Shown piece after piece: positions 26,299 through 35,253 of a stretch of 64,000 bases of DNA. The position numbers were made by a program, and so were the translations under genes. The notes under the pieces are model-generated. The model was not told where the DNA came from. It made no database searches and was given only the letters and a program-made list of their open reading frames with translations. The stretch is from the NCBI GenBank assembly GCA_022647725.1, contig JALCLG010000001.1, positions 626,931 to 690,930 on the forward strand, given 5' to 3'. Each line of letters starts with the position of its first letter. Position 1 is the stretch's first letter. This stretch comes from Bacilli bacterium. GTDB lineage: Bacteria > Bacillota_I > Bacilli_A > RFN20 > CAG-288.

Positions 26299-27108
26299 TT
26301 ATTTAGCGGAGTATCCCCAAACTATTTTTGGGTTGGCCTGATGCGTCCAATTGTCATACCATCCTGAGGGTTTCTCACTGGCTTCACAATAGAAAGTTCC
26401 GATGGCTGAATCCGTGAAGGATAAAAAGCTAATCGTGGTGACGCTCTTAGGAATCACTAAGGAATCCAAGGTAGCGTTCAGAAAAGAGAAGTCTGTTATG
26501 TCTAGAGTGGTGCTAGGGATGACGTAGTTGCCTGTTTTCCCAGCCGGAAAACCAAAGAGATATTCCTGATTCTTGTCAAAGATGACGCCATTGTCGGTGG
26601 AATAGAGAGTGCTTTCTGAACCGACGGAGACACTCTTTAATGAAGTGCACCCCATGCAAGGCCAGGATCCGTTGCGGGGATCCAGCAAACTCGTCCCTGC
26701 CGGAAAGGAAATCGATTCCAGTTTTCGGCAATAACTGAAAGCACCTGAACCAATCAGTTCAACCGAAGAGGGAATTGAGATAGACGAAAAGCCACAGTTT
26801 GAAAAAGCTTCGGAATCAATTGTCTTTAAAGTTCTCGGCAGCACCACCATGGTTAAGGAGGTGTGATTCATGAAGGCTGCTTTCCCTATCTCCGTGGCAG
26901 GATGAGCTCCGTGCGTGTTGTCGTTATAAGAGGAGGGGATACGGACGGTTGTTGCTTCTTCTGGACAGGAAATCACCTGATAGAATTGTCCGGAAACCGA
27001 ATAGGAATACCCTAACTTGCTGGAATAATCAGGGCCGCTTTGCTAACAGGACATCAAAGAAAAAAGGATACAAACTGGGGTAATACTAAGCAGCATGCGA
27101 TATTTCAT
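26299..27108 (-). pseudogene. BspA-type LRR lipoprotein, amber codon after lipobox
   Basis: From ATG 27108 (AGGAG upstream) the frame reads MKYRMLLSITPVCILFSLMS then Cys21, a lipoprotein signal, and is followed at once by TAG (27045-27043). The same frame then continues as QSGPDYSSKLGYSYSVSG and into leucine-rich repeats of the LRR_5/BspA type (IGKAAFMNHTSLTMVVLPRT, IDSEAFSNCGFSSISIPSSV, IGSGAFSYCRKLESISFP), 269 codons in all. A fragment could start at ATG 26976 but would lack the export signal. A CAG (Gln) to TAG change would explain it. It is either a fresh pseudogene, an assembly error, or a readthrough codon. The family is surface-bound and often adhesive. Confidence 0.8.
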
Positions 27109-27163
27109 TGAACTTATCTCCTGTCTTTTGAGCTGGTATATTTTCTGTTTTAACAACGCAATG

Positions 27164-27192
27164 ATTGTATCAGCAAATTTTGGCATTGTAAA
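27164..27192 (-). promoter_or_regulatory. Promoter of the LRR lipoprotein gene
   Basis: Minus-strand TTTACA (27192-27187), 17-bp spacer, TACAAT (27169-27164), about 55 nt before the start codon. Confidence 0.55.
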
Positions 27193-27259
27193 GTTCCTTT
27201 TTCATAAATAAATTAATTGTGTTAATAAGATGTAAAGAGAAACAGCTGTTGTATTTCAG

Positions 27260-27760
27260 TTAATCTTTTTTCTTCGTCCGTAAGAGGAAGTAAGAAAGAA
27301 GGCAGTATCCGATCAGTCCGATAGCCGTCAGGGCAACACTGACATAGCTGCCCCAAGCCAGCCGGACATTGGTTTTCGTGTTGGACACAAAATAAAGGAA
27401 CAGACAATCCAGGACAATCTTGCCCAGGCAGAAAGTCCCGGCCAGGATCCGCATCCTGAGAATGGTTTTCTCATCCTTCAAAAAGAAAGGAACCAGGACA
27501 CCCAGAACCAGAAGACCGGTTAAGACCAGAGAAAATAAGAACATCACGCTGGCGACATAAAGGCTGTCCTGCTGATCCGAAAGGAAGGTCAGCGACTGAT
27601 AGCCGGAAAGATAAGACGTGGTTCCCAAGGACTCCGTGGAAACAAACGGAAAGAGATTGGAAAGCAAAAGAACCACAGCCAGGAGGGCTGCAAAAAAGAA
27701 AGGAAGGTTCTCCTTCTTCTTCAGACTGTCGCAAAACGAAATCCGGGAATCGTTTGTCAT
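27260..27760 (-). CDS. Four-helix membrane protein of unknown function
   Basis: 166 residues with four hydrophobic segments (about 18-40, 68-92, 101-122, 135-160) and a Lys-rich C terminus (RTKKKD). The loop after helix 1 is polar and likely extracytoplasmic. No family recognised. It is divergent from pstS, sharing the 156-bp region that holds the Pho-box array, so its promoter might overlap that control region, but I see no clear minus-strand promoter there. Confidence 0.55.
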   Translation of the reverse strand: MTNDSRISFCDSLKKKENLPFFFAALLAVVLLLSNLFPFVSTESLGTTSYLSGYQSLTFLSDQQDSLYVASVMFLFSLVLTGLLVLGVLVPFFLKDEKTILRMRILAGTFCLGKIVLDCLFLYFVSNTKTNVRLAWGSYVSVALTAIGLIGYCLLSYFLLRTKKKD

Positions 27761-27822
27761 GGCATCTATTATAGCGGAATCCTGATTAATAAGGAAAGAA
27801 AGCCAAATTCTGCTCCGATTTC

Positions 27823-27887
27823 TTAATATTGTCTTAACAATGTTTAACAGTTCCTTGGTATATCGTTAACTCTCTTTTCCCTATGAT
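27823..27887 (+). promoter_or_regulatory. Pho-box array and -10 of the pst operon
   Basis: Five hexamers of the TTAACA type on 10-11 bp spacing: TTAATA (27823), TTAACA (27834), TTAACA (27844), TTGGTA (27855), TTAACT (27866). They are followed 10 bp later by TATGAT (27882-27887). Direct TTAACA-like repeats with one-turn spacing are the known binding pattern of Bacillus-type PhoP. The two-component genes at 32835-35197 are the likely regulator, giving a self-contained phosphate-starvation circuit. Confidence 0.75.
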
Positions 27888-27916
27888 AAGGGCGTAAAAA
27901 AAGAAAAGAGAAACAC

Positions 27917-28951
27917 ATGAACAACAGAACAAGAAACATGCTTGGGATGGGATTACTCAGTTTCGTGATGCTGACCGGCTGCAACAAGCCAACCTCGACG
28001 GCTTCTGCCTCCGCTTCGACCTCGACCTCGGTCGCTGCCTCGACTGCAAAGTCGACCTCGGTCTCCACGTCAACCGCTCCGGCCTTCGATAAGACGCAGT
28101 CCATCGTTCCTTATACGAGAGATACGACTTCCGGTACGCGGGATGGCTTCATGGGCAAGATCGGTCTCAAGGCCTGTGCCACCAGCGATGCCGGTCTCAA
28201 AACCAGTGTCCAGCAGGTTGCCTCCAATGGCGACATGATTACCGCCTTATCCACTCAGGAATACGGCATCGGTTACTTCTCCGCCGATTCCATCACGGAT
28301 GCTGCAGCCAAAGGTGTGAAGGTCCTCAACTATGCCGGCGTTGAGCCGACCGAGGCGAACATCCTCGGCGGAACCTATGGACTCAGCCGTAACTTCAATT
28401 ACTGCGTCGCTCAGGAGACGGATGCGACCAAGAAGCTGATTGTCGATGCCTTCGTTGCCTTTATGGGAACCCAGGAAGGGCTCACCATTGTCAAGACCAA
28501 CGGCGGCATGGCCAAGATTTCGACCACGACACCCAGCTGGACGACGGTGAAGACCCAGTTTACGGGGATTGAAAGCGACCATTCGACCGTGACCATCAAT
28601 TTCGGTGGTTCGACCTCGGTGGAAAAGATCGCCAGAGCCTTAAGCGCTGATTTCAAGACCCGTGCCGGCAACTTCGTTGCCAACCACAACCATACCGGAT
28701 CCGGCGATGCCTATAAGAGCACCCAGGGTGCTCAGAAAGGCACCTTGGATATCGGCTTTGCTTCGCGGGAATTCAATCTGACCTCCGGTGAGCCGTTAGC
28801 TGCCGGAACCTACGGCAAGATCTGCGTCGATGGCATCGTCGTCGGTGTCTCCAGTAAGAACCCGATGACCAACATCACGGCGGATCAGGCCAAGGCAGTC
28901 TACGATAAGACCGATACGGCTACCACCAAGTGGTCGGCTCTGATTGCTTAG
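27917..28951 (+). CDS. pstS: Phosphate-binding lipoprotein PstS, circularly permuted
   Basis: 344 residues. Signal peptide with lipobox LTGC (Cys22), then a Ser/Thr/Ala linker to about residue 56. The binding domain carries every PstS block but in rotated order: PYTRDTTSGTRDGF (65-78), YGIGYFS (116-122), ANILGGTYGLSR (147-158), VAFMGTQEG (180-188), then FGGSTSVEKIARAL (229-242), NHTGSGDA (258-265), LDIGFASRE (277-285), CVDGI (303-307), NPMTNITADQ (315-324), and KWS at the end. Canonical PstS starts with the GSTS block and has SGTR in the middle. The cut falls between the NWS-like block and the TRxxSGTR block, and each half appears once, so this is permutation, not duplication. It heads pstSCAB-phoU. 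Confidence 0.9.
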   Translation: MNNRTRNMLGMGLLSFVMLTGCNKPTSTASASASTSTSVAASTAKSTSVSTSTAPAFDKTQSIVPYTRDTTSGTRDGFMGKIGLKACATSDAGLKTSVQQVASNGDMITALSTQEYGIGYFSADSITDAAAKGVKVLNYAGVEPTEANILGGTYGLSRNFNYCVAQETDATKKLIVDAFVAFMGTQEGLTIVKTNGGMAKISTTTPSWTTVKTQFTGIESDHSTVTINFGGSTSVEKIARALSADFKTRAGNFVANHNHTGSGDAYKSTQGAQKGTLDIGFASREFNLTSGEPLAAGTYGKICVDGIVVGVSSKNPMTNITADQAKAVYDKTDTATTKWSALIA

Positions 28952-28970
28952 TTCTCCTCAAAGAAAGACC

Positions 28971-29004
28971 GCTGCTCCCGGCAAATTGCCGGAAGCAGCT
29001 TTTA
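28971..29004 (+). terminator. Attenuator hairpin between pstS and pstC
   Basis: GCTGCT and CCGGCAA arms pair with TTGCCGG and AGCAGC (28971-28984 with 28986-28999, one mismatch), followed by TTTTATA. It sits 20 nt after the pstS stop and before the pstC start, so it probably lets pstS be made in excess over the permease. Confidence 0.7.
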
Positions 29005-29012
29005 TAGAAATA

Positions 29013-30119
29013 ATGGAATCCACACGCCAGGAAACACCTGCCCTCAGCCAAGCCTATCAGATCATTCAGCAGAATGCCTTGAAGGCCGCTGCGGCAAAGA
29101 AAGTCAGCGATAAGATCGTCAAAGGCATCTTTGCCGGCATCACTTTGCTGTGCTCCTCCATCATCGTGGTGGTGACGTTCTTCATCTTAATTAAGGGACT
29201 GCTGCCGTTTATCAAGACCTACTCTGAAAACGGCACTGCCGGCAAGGCCAACTTGGGCTATTTCCTGACGGGACTCCGTTTCAATTCCGGCTTTGATGCC
29301 ACCAGCCAGTCCTTCTTCTATGGAGTCGGATTCTTAGTCGTCAATACCCTCTATATCAACCTGATCGTCAGCCTGATTGCCATTCCGACCGCCATCCTAA
29401 CGGCTCTCTTCATCGCCCGGATTGCTCCGAAGCCCTTAGCCAAGATCTGCCAGGCCGGCATCGATCTTCTGGCCGCCATCCCTTCCGTCATCTATGGTAT
29501 CTTCGGACTCGGTGTGATTGTTCCATTGGTCAAAGCCATCAGCCAGGGGCTGGGGATGAAAGGCACCAGCGGTATCTCTCTGCTGGCAGGTGCCTTGATT
29601 CTCTCCCTCATGGCTTTGCCGACCATCATTTCCGTCTCCGTGACGGCCTTAAATGCGGTTGACGATGGACAGCTGAAAGGTTCCTTGGCCTTAGGAGCCA
29701 GCAAGACCCAGACCAACTTCAAGATTGCTCTGGTCAATGCGAAGTCCGGTATCTTTGCCGGCATCATTCTAGGGATCGGACGGAGCTTAGGCGAGGCCAC
29801 GGCCATCAGCATGGTCGCCGGCAGTCCGACCTACGGCATCACCTGGAACATCTTTGAGCCGGCGGTGACGCTTTCCAGTGAGATGCTCTTATCCATCGGG
29901 GAAGCCGTTCCGAACTCATTGAACTATGATGTCCGTTTCTCTGCCGGCATCATGCTGATGCTGATCATCATCCTGACGAACCTGATCTTGAATGATGTCA
30001 AGGACCATGTCGCCAGCATTGACAAGAGACCTTTGACCATTGTACGTTTCATTCATCTATTGCAAAGATGGTTTAGATATTTAGGTTCTTTTATAAGAGG
30101 CAAAGTCCATGCCAACTAA
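29013..30119 (+). CDS. pstC: Phosphate ABC transporter permease PstC
   Basis: 368 residues from ATG 29013; an earlier in-frame TTG (28944) would overlap pstS and the attenuator, so it is rejected. It is an inner-membrane permease subunit with six helices. Family blocks: AGIDLLAAIPSVIYGIFGLG (the coupling region with IPSVIYG), LALGASKTQTNFKIALVNAK (the EAA-like loop that contacts PstB) and GIILGIGRSLGEATAISMVA. The N terminus has an extra 35-residue cytoplasmic stretch. The stop overlaps the pstA start by 11 nt. Confidence 0.95.
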   Translation: MESTRQETPALSQAYQIIQQNALKAAAAKKVSDKIVKGIFAGITLLCSSIIVVVTFFILIKGLLPFIKTYSENGTAGKANLGYFLTGLRFNSGFDATSQSFFYGVGFLVVNTLYINLIVSLIAIPTAILTALFIARIAPKPLAKICQAGIDLLAAIPSVIYGIFGLGVIVPLVKAISQGLGMKGTSGISLLAGALILSLMALPTIISVSVTALNAVDDGQLKGSLALGASKTQTNFKIALVNAKSGIFAGIILGIGRSLGEATAISMVAGSPTYGITWNIFEPAVTLSSEMLLSIGEAVPNSLNYDVRFSAGIMLMLIIILTNLILNDVKDHVASIDKRPLTIVRFIHLLQRWFRYLGSFIRGKVHAN

Positions 30120-31347
30120 TCCATCCACGCTAACAAAATTACCACTGAAGAGACGGCTGAAGGACTTCTTTGCCGTTGGCTCCACCTATCTCTTTTCCTC
30201 CTTCACCTTGGTGGCTCTGGTCGCCATCCTGGTTTTCATCTTCTCCAAAGGCTGGTCCACCCTGACCTGGAACTTCATCAGCGGCAATTATGAGCCGCAG
30301 GTCTGGACATTGAAGTCCAGCGAGACGATTGCTCAGAGCACGAATACCTTCACTCATACCCCGGAGGAGGATGAATACTTCTCCACCACCTGGGGCATTG
30401 GCTTCACTCAGTCCAAGAGCAATGAAGGGTTACCCATCACCGAAGTCGGTTATGTCGATCCGAAAGCCAATATCAACAGCTGGGTGGATTCCACTAAGAA
30501 CACGCCTTTCACCTTAGAGGAGGGAGCCGTCTTATCCTCCGCTCTCTTATGGACGACCAGCGATGCCGCTACGGCCGAGGCGGTCGTTCCGGATGTCAGT
30601 GATGCCAAGAAGGTTCAGGAAGCCTTTGACTCCTGCACCTACATGAAATCCCTGACCCTGTCCGAAGGCGGGCAGGGCATGCGGGGCTCTCTCATCTCGA
30701 CGCTCTATCTGATTCTGATCACGATGGCAATCGCTTTGCCATTAGGGGTAGGCGGAGCCATCTATCTTGCCATCTACAGCAAAGACAATAAAGGGACCCG
30801 GATCTTACGGAGTCTCATCGATATGATCACCGGCATTCCGTCCATCATCTTCGGTTTGGTGGGTGGCATCGTCTTTTTGCCGTTAACAGCAGGCAAAACC
30901 AGCCTGATTGCCGGAAGTCTGACCTTAGCCTGCATGATTCTGCCCATCATCGTGAAGTCGACGGAGGAATCCATCAAGACCATTCCGCATGGCATGGAGT
31001 TATCGAGTCTGGCCTTAGGGGCAAGTCAGACCCAGACCACTTTCAAGGTCATCCTTCCCAATGCCTTGCCCGGCATTCTGACAGCGACCTTGTTAGGCAT
31101 CGGCCGGGTCATCGGGGAAAGCGCAGCGCTTGTCTATACGGCCGGCGTCGCCATTCAGGACTACATCATTCCGACCCGGGGCAGTGCCTCCTTAGCGGTC
31201 CACATCTGGTATCTGATGAGCGGCGAGCATCAGAACTTCCAGGCCAGCTGTGCCATCAGCATCGTGATCCTCTTTGTCATCTTAATCCTGTCCGTCCTGA
31301 TCAAGCTCATCTCGTTTAAGGTCAATCAGGCCCAGAAAGGCAAGTAA
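30109..31347 (+). CDS. pstA: Phosphate ABC transporter permease PstA with large insertion
   Basis: 412 residues against about 280-300 usual. After helix 1 (about 25-48) an extracytoplasmic insertion of roughly 120 residues (about 60-185) precedes helix 2. It is rich in Ser/Thr and acidic residues ([20 protein letters not shown]) and is followed by the normal core: [57 protein letters not shown] and [17 protein letters not shown]. The insertion faces the binding protein, so it may dock or assist the permuted PstS, which is inference. It overlaps pstC and precedes pstB by 2 nt. Confidence 0.93.
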   Translation: MPTNPSTLTKLPLKRRLKDFFAVGSTYLFSSFTLVALVAILVFIFSKGWSTLTWNFISGNYEPQVWTLKSSETIAQSTNTFTHTPEEDEYFSTTWGIGFTQSKSNEGLPITEVGYVDPKANINSWVDSTKNTPFTLEEGAVLSSALLWTTSDAATAEAVVPDVSDAKKVQEAFDSCTYMKSLTLSEGGQGMRGSLISTLYLILITMAIALPLGVGGAIYLAIYSKDNKGTRILRSLIDMITGIPSIIFGLVGGIVFLPLTAGKTSLIAGSLTLACMILPIIVKSTEESIKTIPHGMELSSLALGASQTQTTFKVILPNALPGILTATLLGIGRVIGESAALVYTAGVAIQDYIIPTRGSASLAVHIWYLMSGEHQNFQASCAISIVILFVILILSVLIKLISFKVNQAQKGK

Positions 31348-31349
31348 CC

Positions 31350-32153
31350 ATGGAAATCAACAGCAATATCAGTGATGAAGAGAAAACGTTGGATGCCAAA
31401 GAGAAGGATATCGTCTATCAGATCCGGAATCTCAACCTCTTCTACGGCAAGAAGCAAGCTCTTTTTGATATCAACCTCGATATCTACCGTCATCAGGTGA
31501 CCGCCTTGATCGGGCCTTCGGGCTGCGGGAAGTCAACGTTCTTACGCTGTCTCAACCGGATGAACGACCTGATTGACGGCTGCCATTACCACGGCAGTCT
31601 TCTCTTTAATAAGGAAGACAGTCTGGCCATGAACACCATTCTTTTAAGAACCAAGGTCGGCATGGTCTTCCAGCAGCCCAATCCCTTCCCGATGTCCATC
31701 TATGACAACATCTGCTATGGTCCTCGCTGTCAGGGACTGAAGAACAAAGATCTTCTCAACGAGCTGGTGGAAGGCTCCCTCAAAGAGGCGGCTTTATGGG
31801 ACGAAGTCAAGGATAGGCTGAAGACCAATGGCTTAGCCCTCTCCGGCGGACAGCAGCAGCGGCTCTGCATCGCCAGGGCCTTAGCCATGCGTCCGGAAGT
31901 GATCCTGATGGATGAACCGACCTCGGCCCTGGATCCGATTGCCACGGCCAAGATCGAGGAGCTGATTGAACAGCTGAAACAGAACTACACCATCGTCATC
32001 GTCACCCATAACATGCAGCAGGCAACCCGGGTCAGCGACTTCACGGCCTTCTTCATGCTAGGCAAACTCATCGAGTTCAATCAGACGGAATCCTTCTTCT
32101 CCCATCCGAAGGAGGAGAAATCGAATGACTATATTACGGGTCGGTTCTCATAA
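31350..32153 (+). CDS. pstB: Phosphate ABC transporter ATPase PstB
   Basis: 267 residues. It supplies ATP hydrolysis for phosphate import. Motifs: [14 protein letters not shown] (A-loop), [20 protein letters not shown] (Walker A with the PstB-specific RMNDL), [18 protein letters not shown] (Q loop), [16 protein letters not shown] (signature), [12 protein letters not shown] (Walker B) and [13 protein letters not shown] (switch His). It starts 2 nt after pstA and ends 16 nt before phoU, inside one operon. Confidence 0.97.
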   Translation: MEINSNISDEEKTLDAKEKDIVYQIRNLNLFYGKKQALFDINLDIYRHQVTALIGPSGCGKSTFLRCLNRMNDLIDGCHYHGSLLFNKEDSLAMNTILLRTKVGMVFQQPNPFPMSIYDNICYGPRCQGLKNKDLLNELVEGSLKEAALWDEVKDRLKTNGLALSGGQQQRLCIARALAMRPEVILMDEPTSALDPIATAKIEELIEQLKQNYTIVIVTHNMQQATRVSDFTAFFMLGKLIEFNQTESFFSHPKEEKSNDYITGRFS

Positions 32154-32169
32154 ACGGAGGAAGAAAGCC

Positions 32170-32817
32170 ATGATGTACGAAAAAGAATTGGATGCCATCC
32201 ATACCGAAATCAGTCAGATGTATGCTGCCGTCATCGACAACATGGAGAAAGCCTTCCACTACTATCTCAGTACGGATCCGGTGGATAAGAAGCTCATCAT
32301 CGATGATGACAAGATCAATGCCTATGAACGGGCCATTGAGTCCTTATGCATGCAGATTCTCCTGAAAGAGACGGTCTACTCCCAGGATTTCCGGGAAGTG
32401 ATTGCGGCTCTGAAGATGGTGGAATGCCTGGAGCGGATCGGGGACAACGCCTATGATATCAAATGGATGGCCGACGACATCAAAGAAGGCAACTATCCGG
32501 AAGCGGTCGTCGGAACGGATAAACTGGTCAGCATTGTCGAAGGGATGGTCAAAGACAGCTTCACCAGTCTCATCAAGAAGGACCTTGCCTTGGCTCAGGA
32601 TGTGATTGACCGAGACAAGGAAGCCGACAGCGCCTACTGGGGACTCGTCCTGGCTGTTGCCAAGCTTGCAGATGAGAAGAAGATTGATGGTCAGAAGACG
32701 GTCTTCGAATCCCATGTCGATAAGTTCCTGGAACGAATCGGCGATCAGGCCACCAACATCGCGGAATGGGTGATTTACATCCACAGCGGATACCATAAGG
32801 ACCGCGTCATCATATAA
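32170..32817 (+). CDS. phoU: Phosphate signalling protein PhoU
   Basis: 215 residues from ATG 32170, chosen because GGAGG (32156-32160) lies 9 nt upstream; the frame opens earlier inside pstB. PhoU links the Pst transporter to the histidine kinase and silences it when phosphate is plentiful. It has two three-helix repeats, each with the metal-binding E/D pattern: EFREVIAALKMVECLERIGD-like (FREVIAALKMVECLERIGDN) in repeat 1 and HVDKFLERIGDQATNIAEWV in repeat 2. It follows pstB and precedes the two-component genes by 17 nt. Confidence 0.95.
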   Translation: MMYEKELDAIHTEISQMYAAVIDNMEKAFHYYLSTDPVDKKLIIDDDKINAYERAIESLCMQILLKETVYSQDFREVIAALKMVECLERIGDNAYDIKWMADDIKEGNYPEAVVGTDKLVSIVEGMVKDSFTSLIKKDLALAQDVIDRDKEADSAYWGLVLAVAKLADEKKIDGQKTVFESHVDKFLERIGDQATNIAEWVIYIHSGYHKDRVII

Positions 32818-32834
32818 TAAAGAGGTAAAAAAGT

Positions 32835-33503
32835 ATGGGATATCACATTTATTCGCTGGAAGATGACAAGGATATTGCCCGGATCATCAACCTGACGCTG
32901 ACCAAACAGGGCTATGAAGTCACGACCTTCTATGATGCCGCCTCTTTCAAGGCGGCCTTCAGCAAGAATCGGCCGGATATGATCCTATTGGATTTAATGC
33001 TGCCTGATGCCAACGGCCTGGATCTTCTCAAAGAGATCCGAAGCAACCCCCTGAACAACGATATCCAGATTCTCATCGTCTCGGCCAAGAGCCAGATCAT
33101 GGATAAAGTCGATGGACTGGACTTAGGTGCCGATGACTATATCGAGAAGCCTTTTGACATCCTGGAGCTCATAAGCCGTGTCAATGCTAAAGCCAGGAGA
33201 TATCTGAGCAATCAGAACCTTGTTATCGGAAATGTCTCTTTAAACAACCTCTCCCATATCTGCAAAGTCAAAGGTCAGGAAGTCGACCTGACACAGACGG
33301 AATTCATCATTCTCTATTACCTAATGAAGAACTCCGGTGGTGTCGTCTCGCGGGATGACATTCTCAAGGCTCTTTGGGGTGACGAAGAAGCCTTGGAAAG
33401 CCGGACAATCGATGTCCATATCAACGCCTTGCGGAAGAAACTTGGCGACGATGGCAACCGGATTGTCGCGGTCTACGGCATTGGCTACAGGTATCTTCCA
33501 TGA
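32835..33503 (+). CDS. OmpR-family response regulator (PhoP-like)
   Basis: 222 residues. Receiver domain 1-120 with acidic pair E9/D10, phospho-acceptor Asp53 (MILLDLMLPD), a switch serine/threonine region (ILIVSAKS) and the lysine in YIEKPF. The C-terminal winged helix is of the OmpR/PhoB type (LTQTEFIILYYLMKNSGGVV, SRTIDVHINALRKKLGDDG). Its place after pst-phoU and the Pho-box array ahead of pstS make it the likely PhoP. It overlaps the kinase gene by 4 nt. Confidence 0.92.
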   Translation: MGYHIYSLEDDKDIARIINLTLTKQGYEVTTFYDAASFKAAFSKNRPDMILLDLMLPDANGLDLLKEIRSNPLNNDIQILIVSAKSQIMDKVDGLDLGADDYIEKPFDILELISRVNAKARRYLSNQNLVIGNVSLNNLSHICKVKGQEVDLTQTEFIILYYLMKNSGGVVSRDDILKALWGDEEALESRTIDVHINALRKKLGDDGNRIVAVYGIGYRYLP

Positions 33504-35197
33504 GCCGTAAACGAACTGCGATCGAGACCATCATCGCCTCGTTAACCATCATCCTGGTCTACTCGATACTGGCGATCATCATCTTTTTAGCCTCCAGCGA
33601 TGCCACAGCCAACCGTCTGAAGACCAGTGAGACCATTGCCGAACGAATTTTCGATGGGGCAGACTCCGCCGTCAGCGGCAAACAGATTGAAAATTATTTT
33701 GCCAGCAGCGATGCCAATGATATCCGGGTCTCAGTCATTACCCGGGATGACCAGGGTGGCTATCAGATAGTCTATGATTCCATGGGCATGTACAAGACGG
33801 AGAATACACCGACAGAGTTAGCCAATCTTGGCAAGATCGTCACCCGGAAATCCTCCTATGGCTATAACATGATTTATTATGCCGTCAAAGACAGCAAGGC
33901 TCCGGACTATTATTTAAGAACCGCTGTCAAAGAGAGTGCCTCTACAGCCTTATCCCGAGGTTTCCTGATTCATGGCACTTTGACGATGGTGATCCTGGTT
34001 GCCGTCTATGTCGGGTATCAGGTTTATCGATATAAAAAGGATATCCGTCCGCTCAAGGAGCAAATTCAGAAGCTGGTCCTGATCAGCGGAGATTCCTCTT
34101 CCCTGACCGATCAGGATGACGTGGTGGCTTTGTCCTTGGCGGTAAAGAAAGTGTCCAGCAAGCTGGATAACGAGATCACTCAGCTCAAAGAAGAGCAGCA
34201 GAAAACCCAGACCATCTTGGATTCCATTTCCCAGGGCTTCTTAGCCCTCTCCGGCGATGGCAAGATCGTCTTAATCAACAAAGCAGCCACCACCATCTTC
34301 TCCTATCAGGAGAAAGAAGCTCTGGGCAATGACTATCACGTCTTGGTGACGGATGAGGCTTTTACCTCAAAAGTCGAGGCCGCTCTGACGTTTCGGAAGG
34401 AGAGCGCTCCCTTTGATCTGACCTTCCGAGGCCGGATCTACCAGATCAATATCATGACGCTGACGTTTGGCTGGGACGACGAGTCCCAGGCCGGAATTGC
34501 CATTCTGATTCTGGATGTCACCGGCGAGAGAAAACTGTCACAGATCAAGAACGATTTCTTTACCAACGCCAGCCATGAGCTGAAGTCGCCGTTGACCTCG
34601 ATCCTTGGCTATCAGGAGATGATTGCCTCAGGCATCATCAGCGATCCAAAGGAGATTCAGGATGCCGTCAATAAGACGGTCTTAGAAGCCAAACGGATGC
34701 GAGATATCCTTTCCGATATGCTGGTTCTGAACAAACTTGAGAATGGTGAGAAGAAGAACATCGTTCCAGTTGACGTGAATCGGGTCATTCAGGCAATCAT
34801 CGACAATTTACAGCCACAGGCTCTGGCCAAGAACGTCACCTTAAGCTTTACGGCAGTGCCGTTAACCATTCAGGCCGACAAGGAAGATATCCAAAGACTC
34901 TTTACCAATTTGATTGACAATGCCATCAAATACAATCGGCAGGATGGCAAGGTGGAAGTCATCATTCAGGATCACTGTGTTTGGGTGAAGGATACCGGCA
35001 TCGGCATCAAAGAAGAGAACTTAAGCCGAATCTTCGAGCGTTTCTTCCGAGTGGATAATTCCCGGCTGGATACGACGATTGAGGGCAGCGGCTTAGGCTT
35101 AGCCATCGTCAAACACATCTGCGAAGCCAACCATTACAAGCTCGCCGTGAAAAGCGTCTATGGCCAGGGAAGCACCTTTAGCGTCGAACTTCATTAG
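33500..35197 (+). CDS. Sensor histidine kinase (PhoR-like) with PAS domain
   Basis: 565 residues. Two membrane helices (about 10-32 and 152-174) flank a 120-residue extracytoplasmic domain. Then come a linker or HAMP-like coiled coil, a PAS domain (about 235-340; TILDSISQGFLALSGDGKIV), the HisKA block FFTNASHELKSPLTS with phospho-acceptor His359, and a HATPase domain with N box LFTNLIDNAIKYN, G1 VKDTGIGI, F box RFFRVDNSR and G2 GSGLGLAIV. That is the PhoR architecture. It starts inside the regulator stop (ATGA). Phosphate sensing is presumed to pass through PhoU and Pst rather than the extracytoplasmic domain. Confidence 0.92.
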   Translation: MSRKRTAIETIIASLTIILVYSILAIIIFLASSDATANRLKTSETIAERIFDGADSAVSGKQIENYFASSDANDIRVSVITRDDQGGYQIVYDSMGMYKTENTPTELANLGKIVTRKSSYGYNMIYYAVKDSKAPDYYLRTAVKESASTALSRGFLIHGTLTMVILVAVYVGYQVYRYKKDIRPLKEQIQKLVLISGDSSSLTDQDDVVALSLAVKKVSSKLDNEITQLKEEQQKTQTILDSISQGFLALSGDGKIVLINKAATTIFSYQEKEALGNDYHVLVTDEAFTSKVEAALTFRKESAPFDLTFRGRIYQINIMTLTFGWDDESQAGIAILILDVTGERKLSQIKNDFFTNASHELKSPLTSILGYQEMIASGIISDPKEIQDAVNKTVLEAKRMRDILSDMLVLNKLENGEKKNIVPVDVNRVIQAIIDNLQPQALAKNVTLSFTAVPLTIQADKEDIQRLFTNLIDNAIKYNRQDGKVEVIIQDHCVWVKDTGIGIKEENLSRIFERFFRVDNSRLDTTIEGSGLGLAIVKHICEANHYKLAVKSVYGQGSTFSVELH

Positions 35198-35238
35198 TCT
35201 TGCATGGAAGTTTCTCTAATAAGGGGCTCGGCTTAGGT

Positions 35239-35244
35239 TATAAT
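35239..35244 (+). promoter_or_regulatory. TATAAT close to the start codon
   Basis: TATAAT ends 9 nt before ATG 35254. No good -35 and no Shine-Dalgarno lie between, so the message may be leaderless or nearly so. Confidence 0.4.
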
Positions 35245-35253
35245 AGAGACGTT

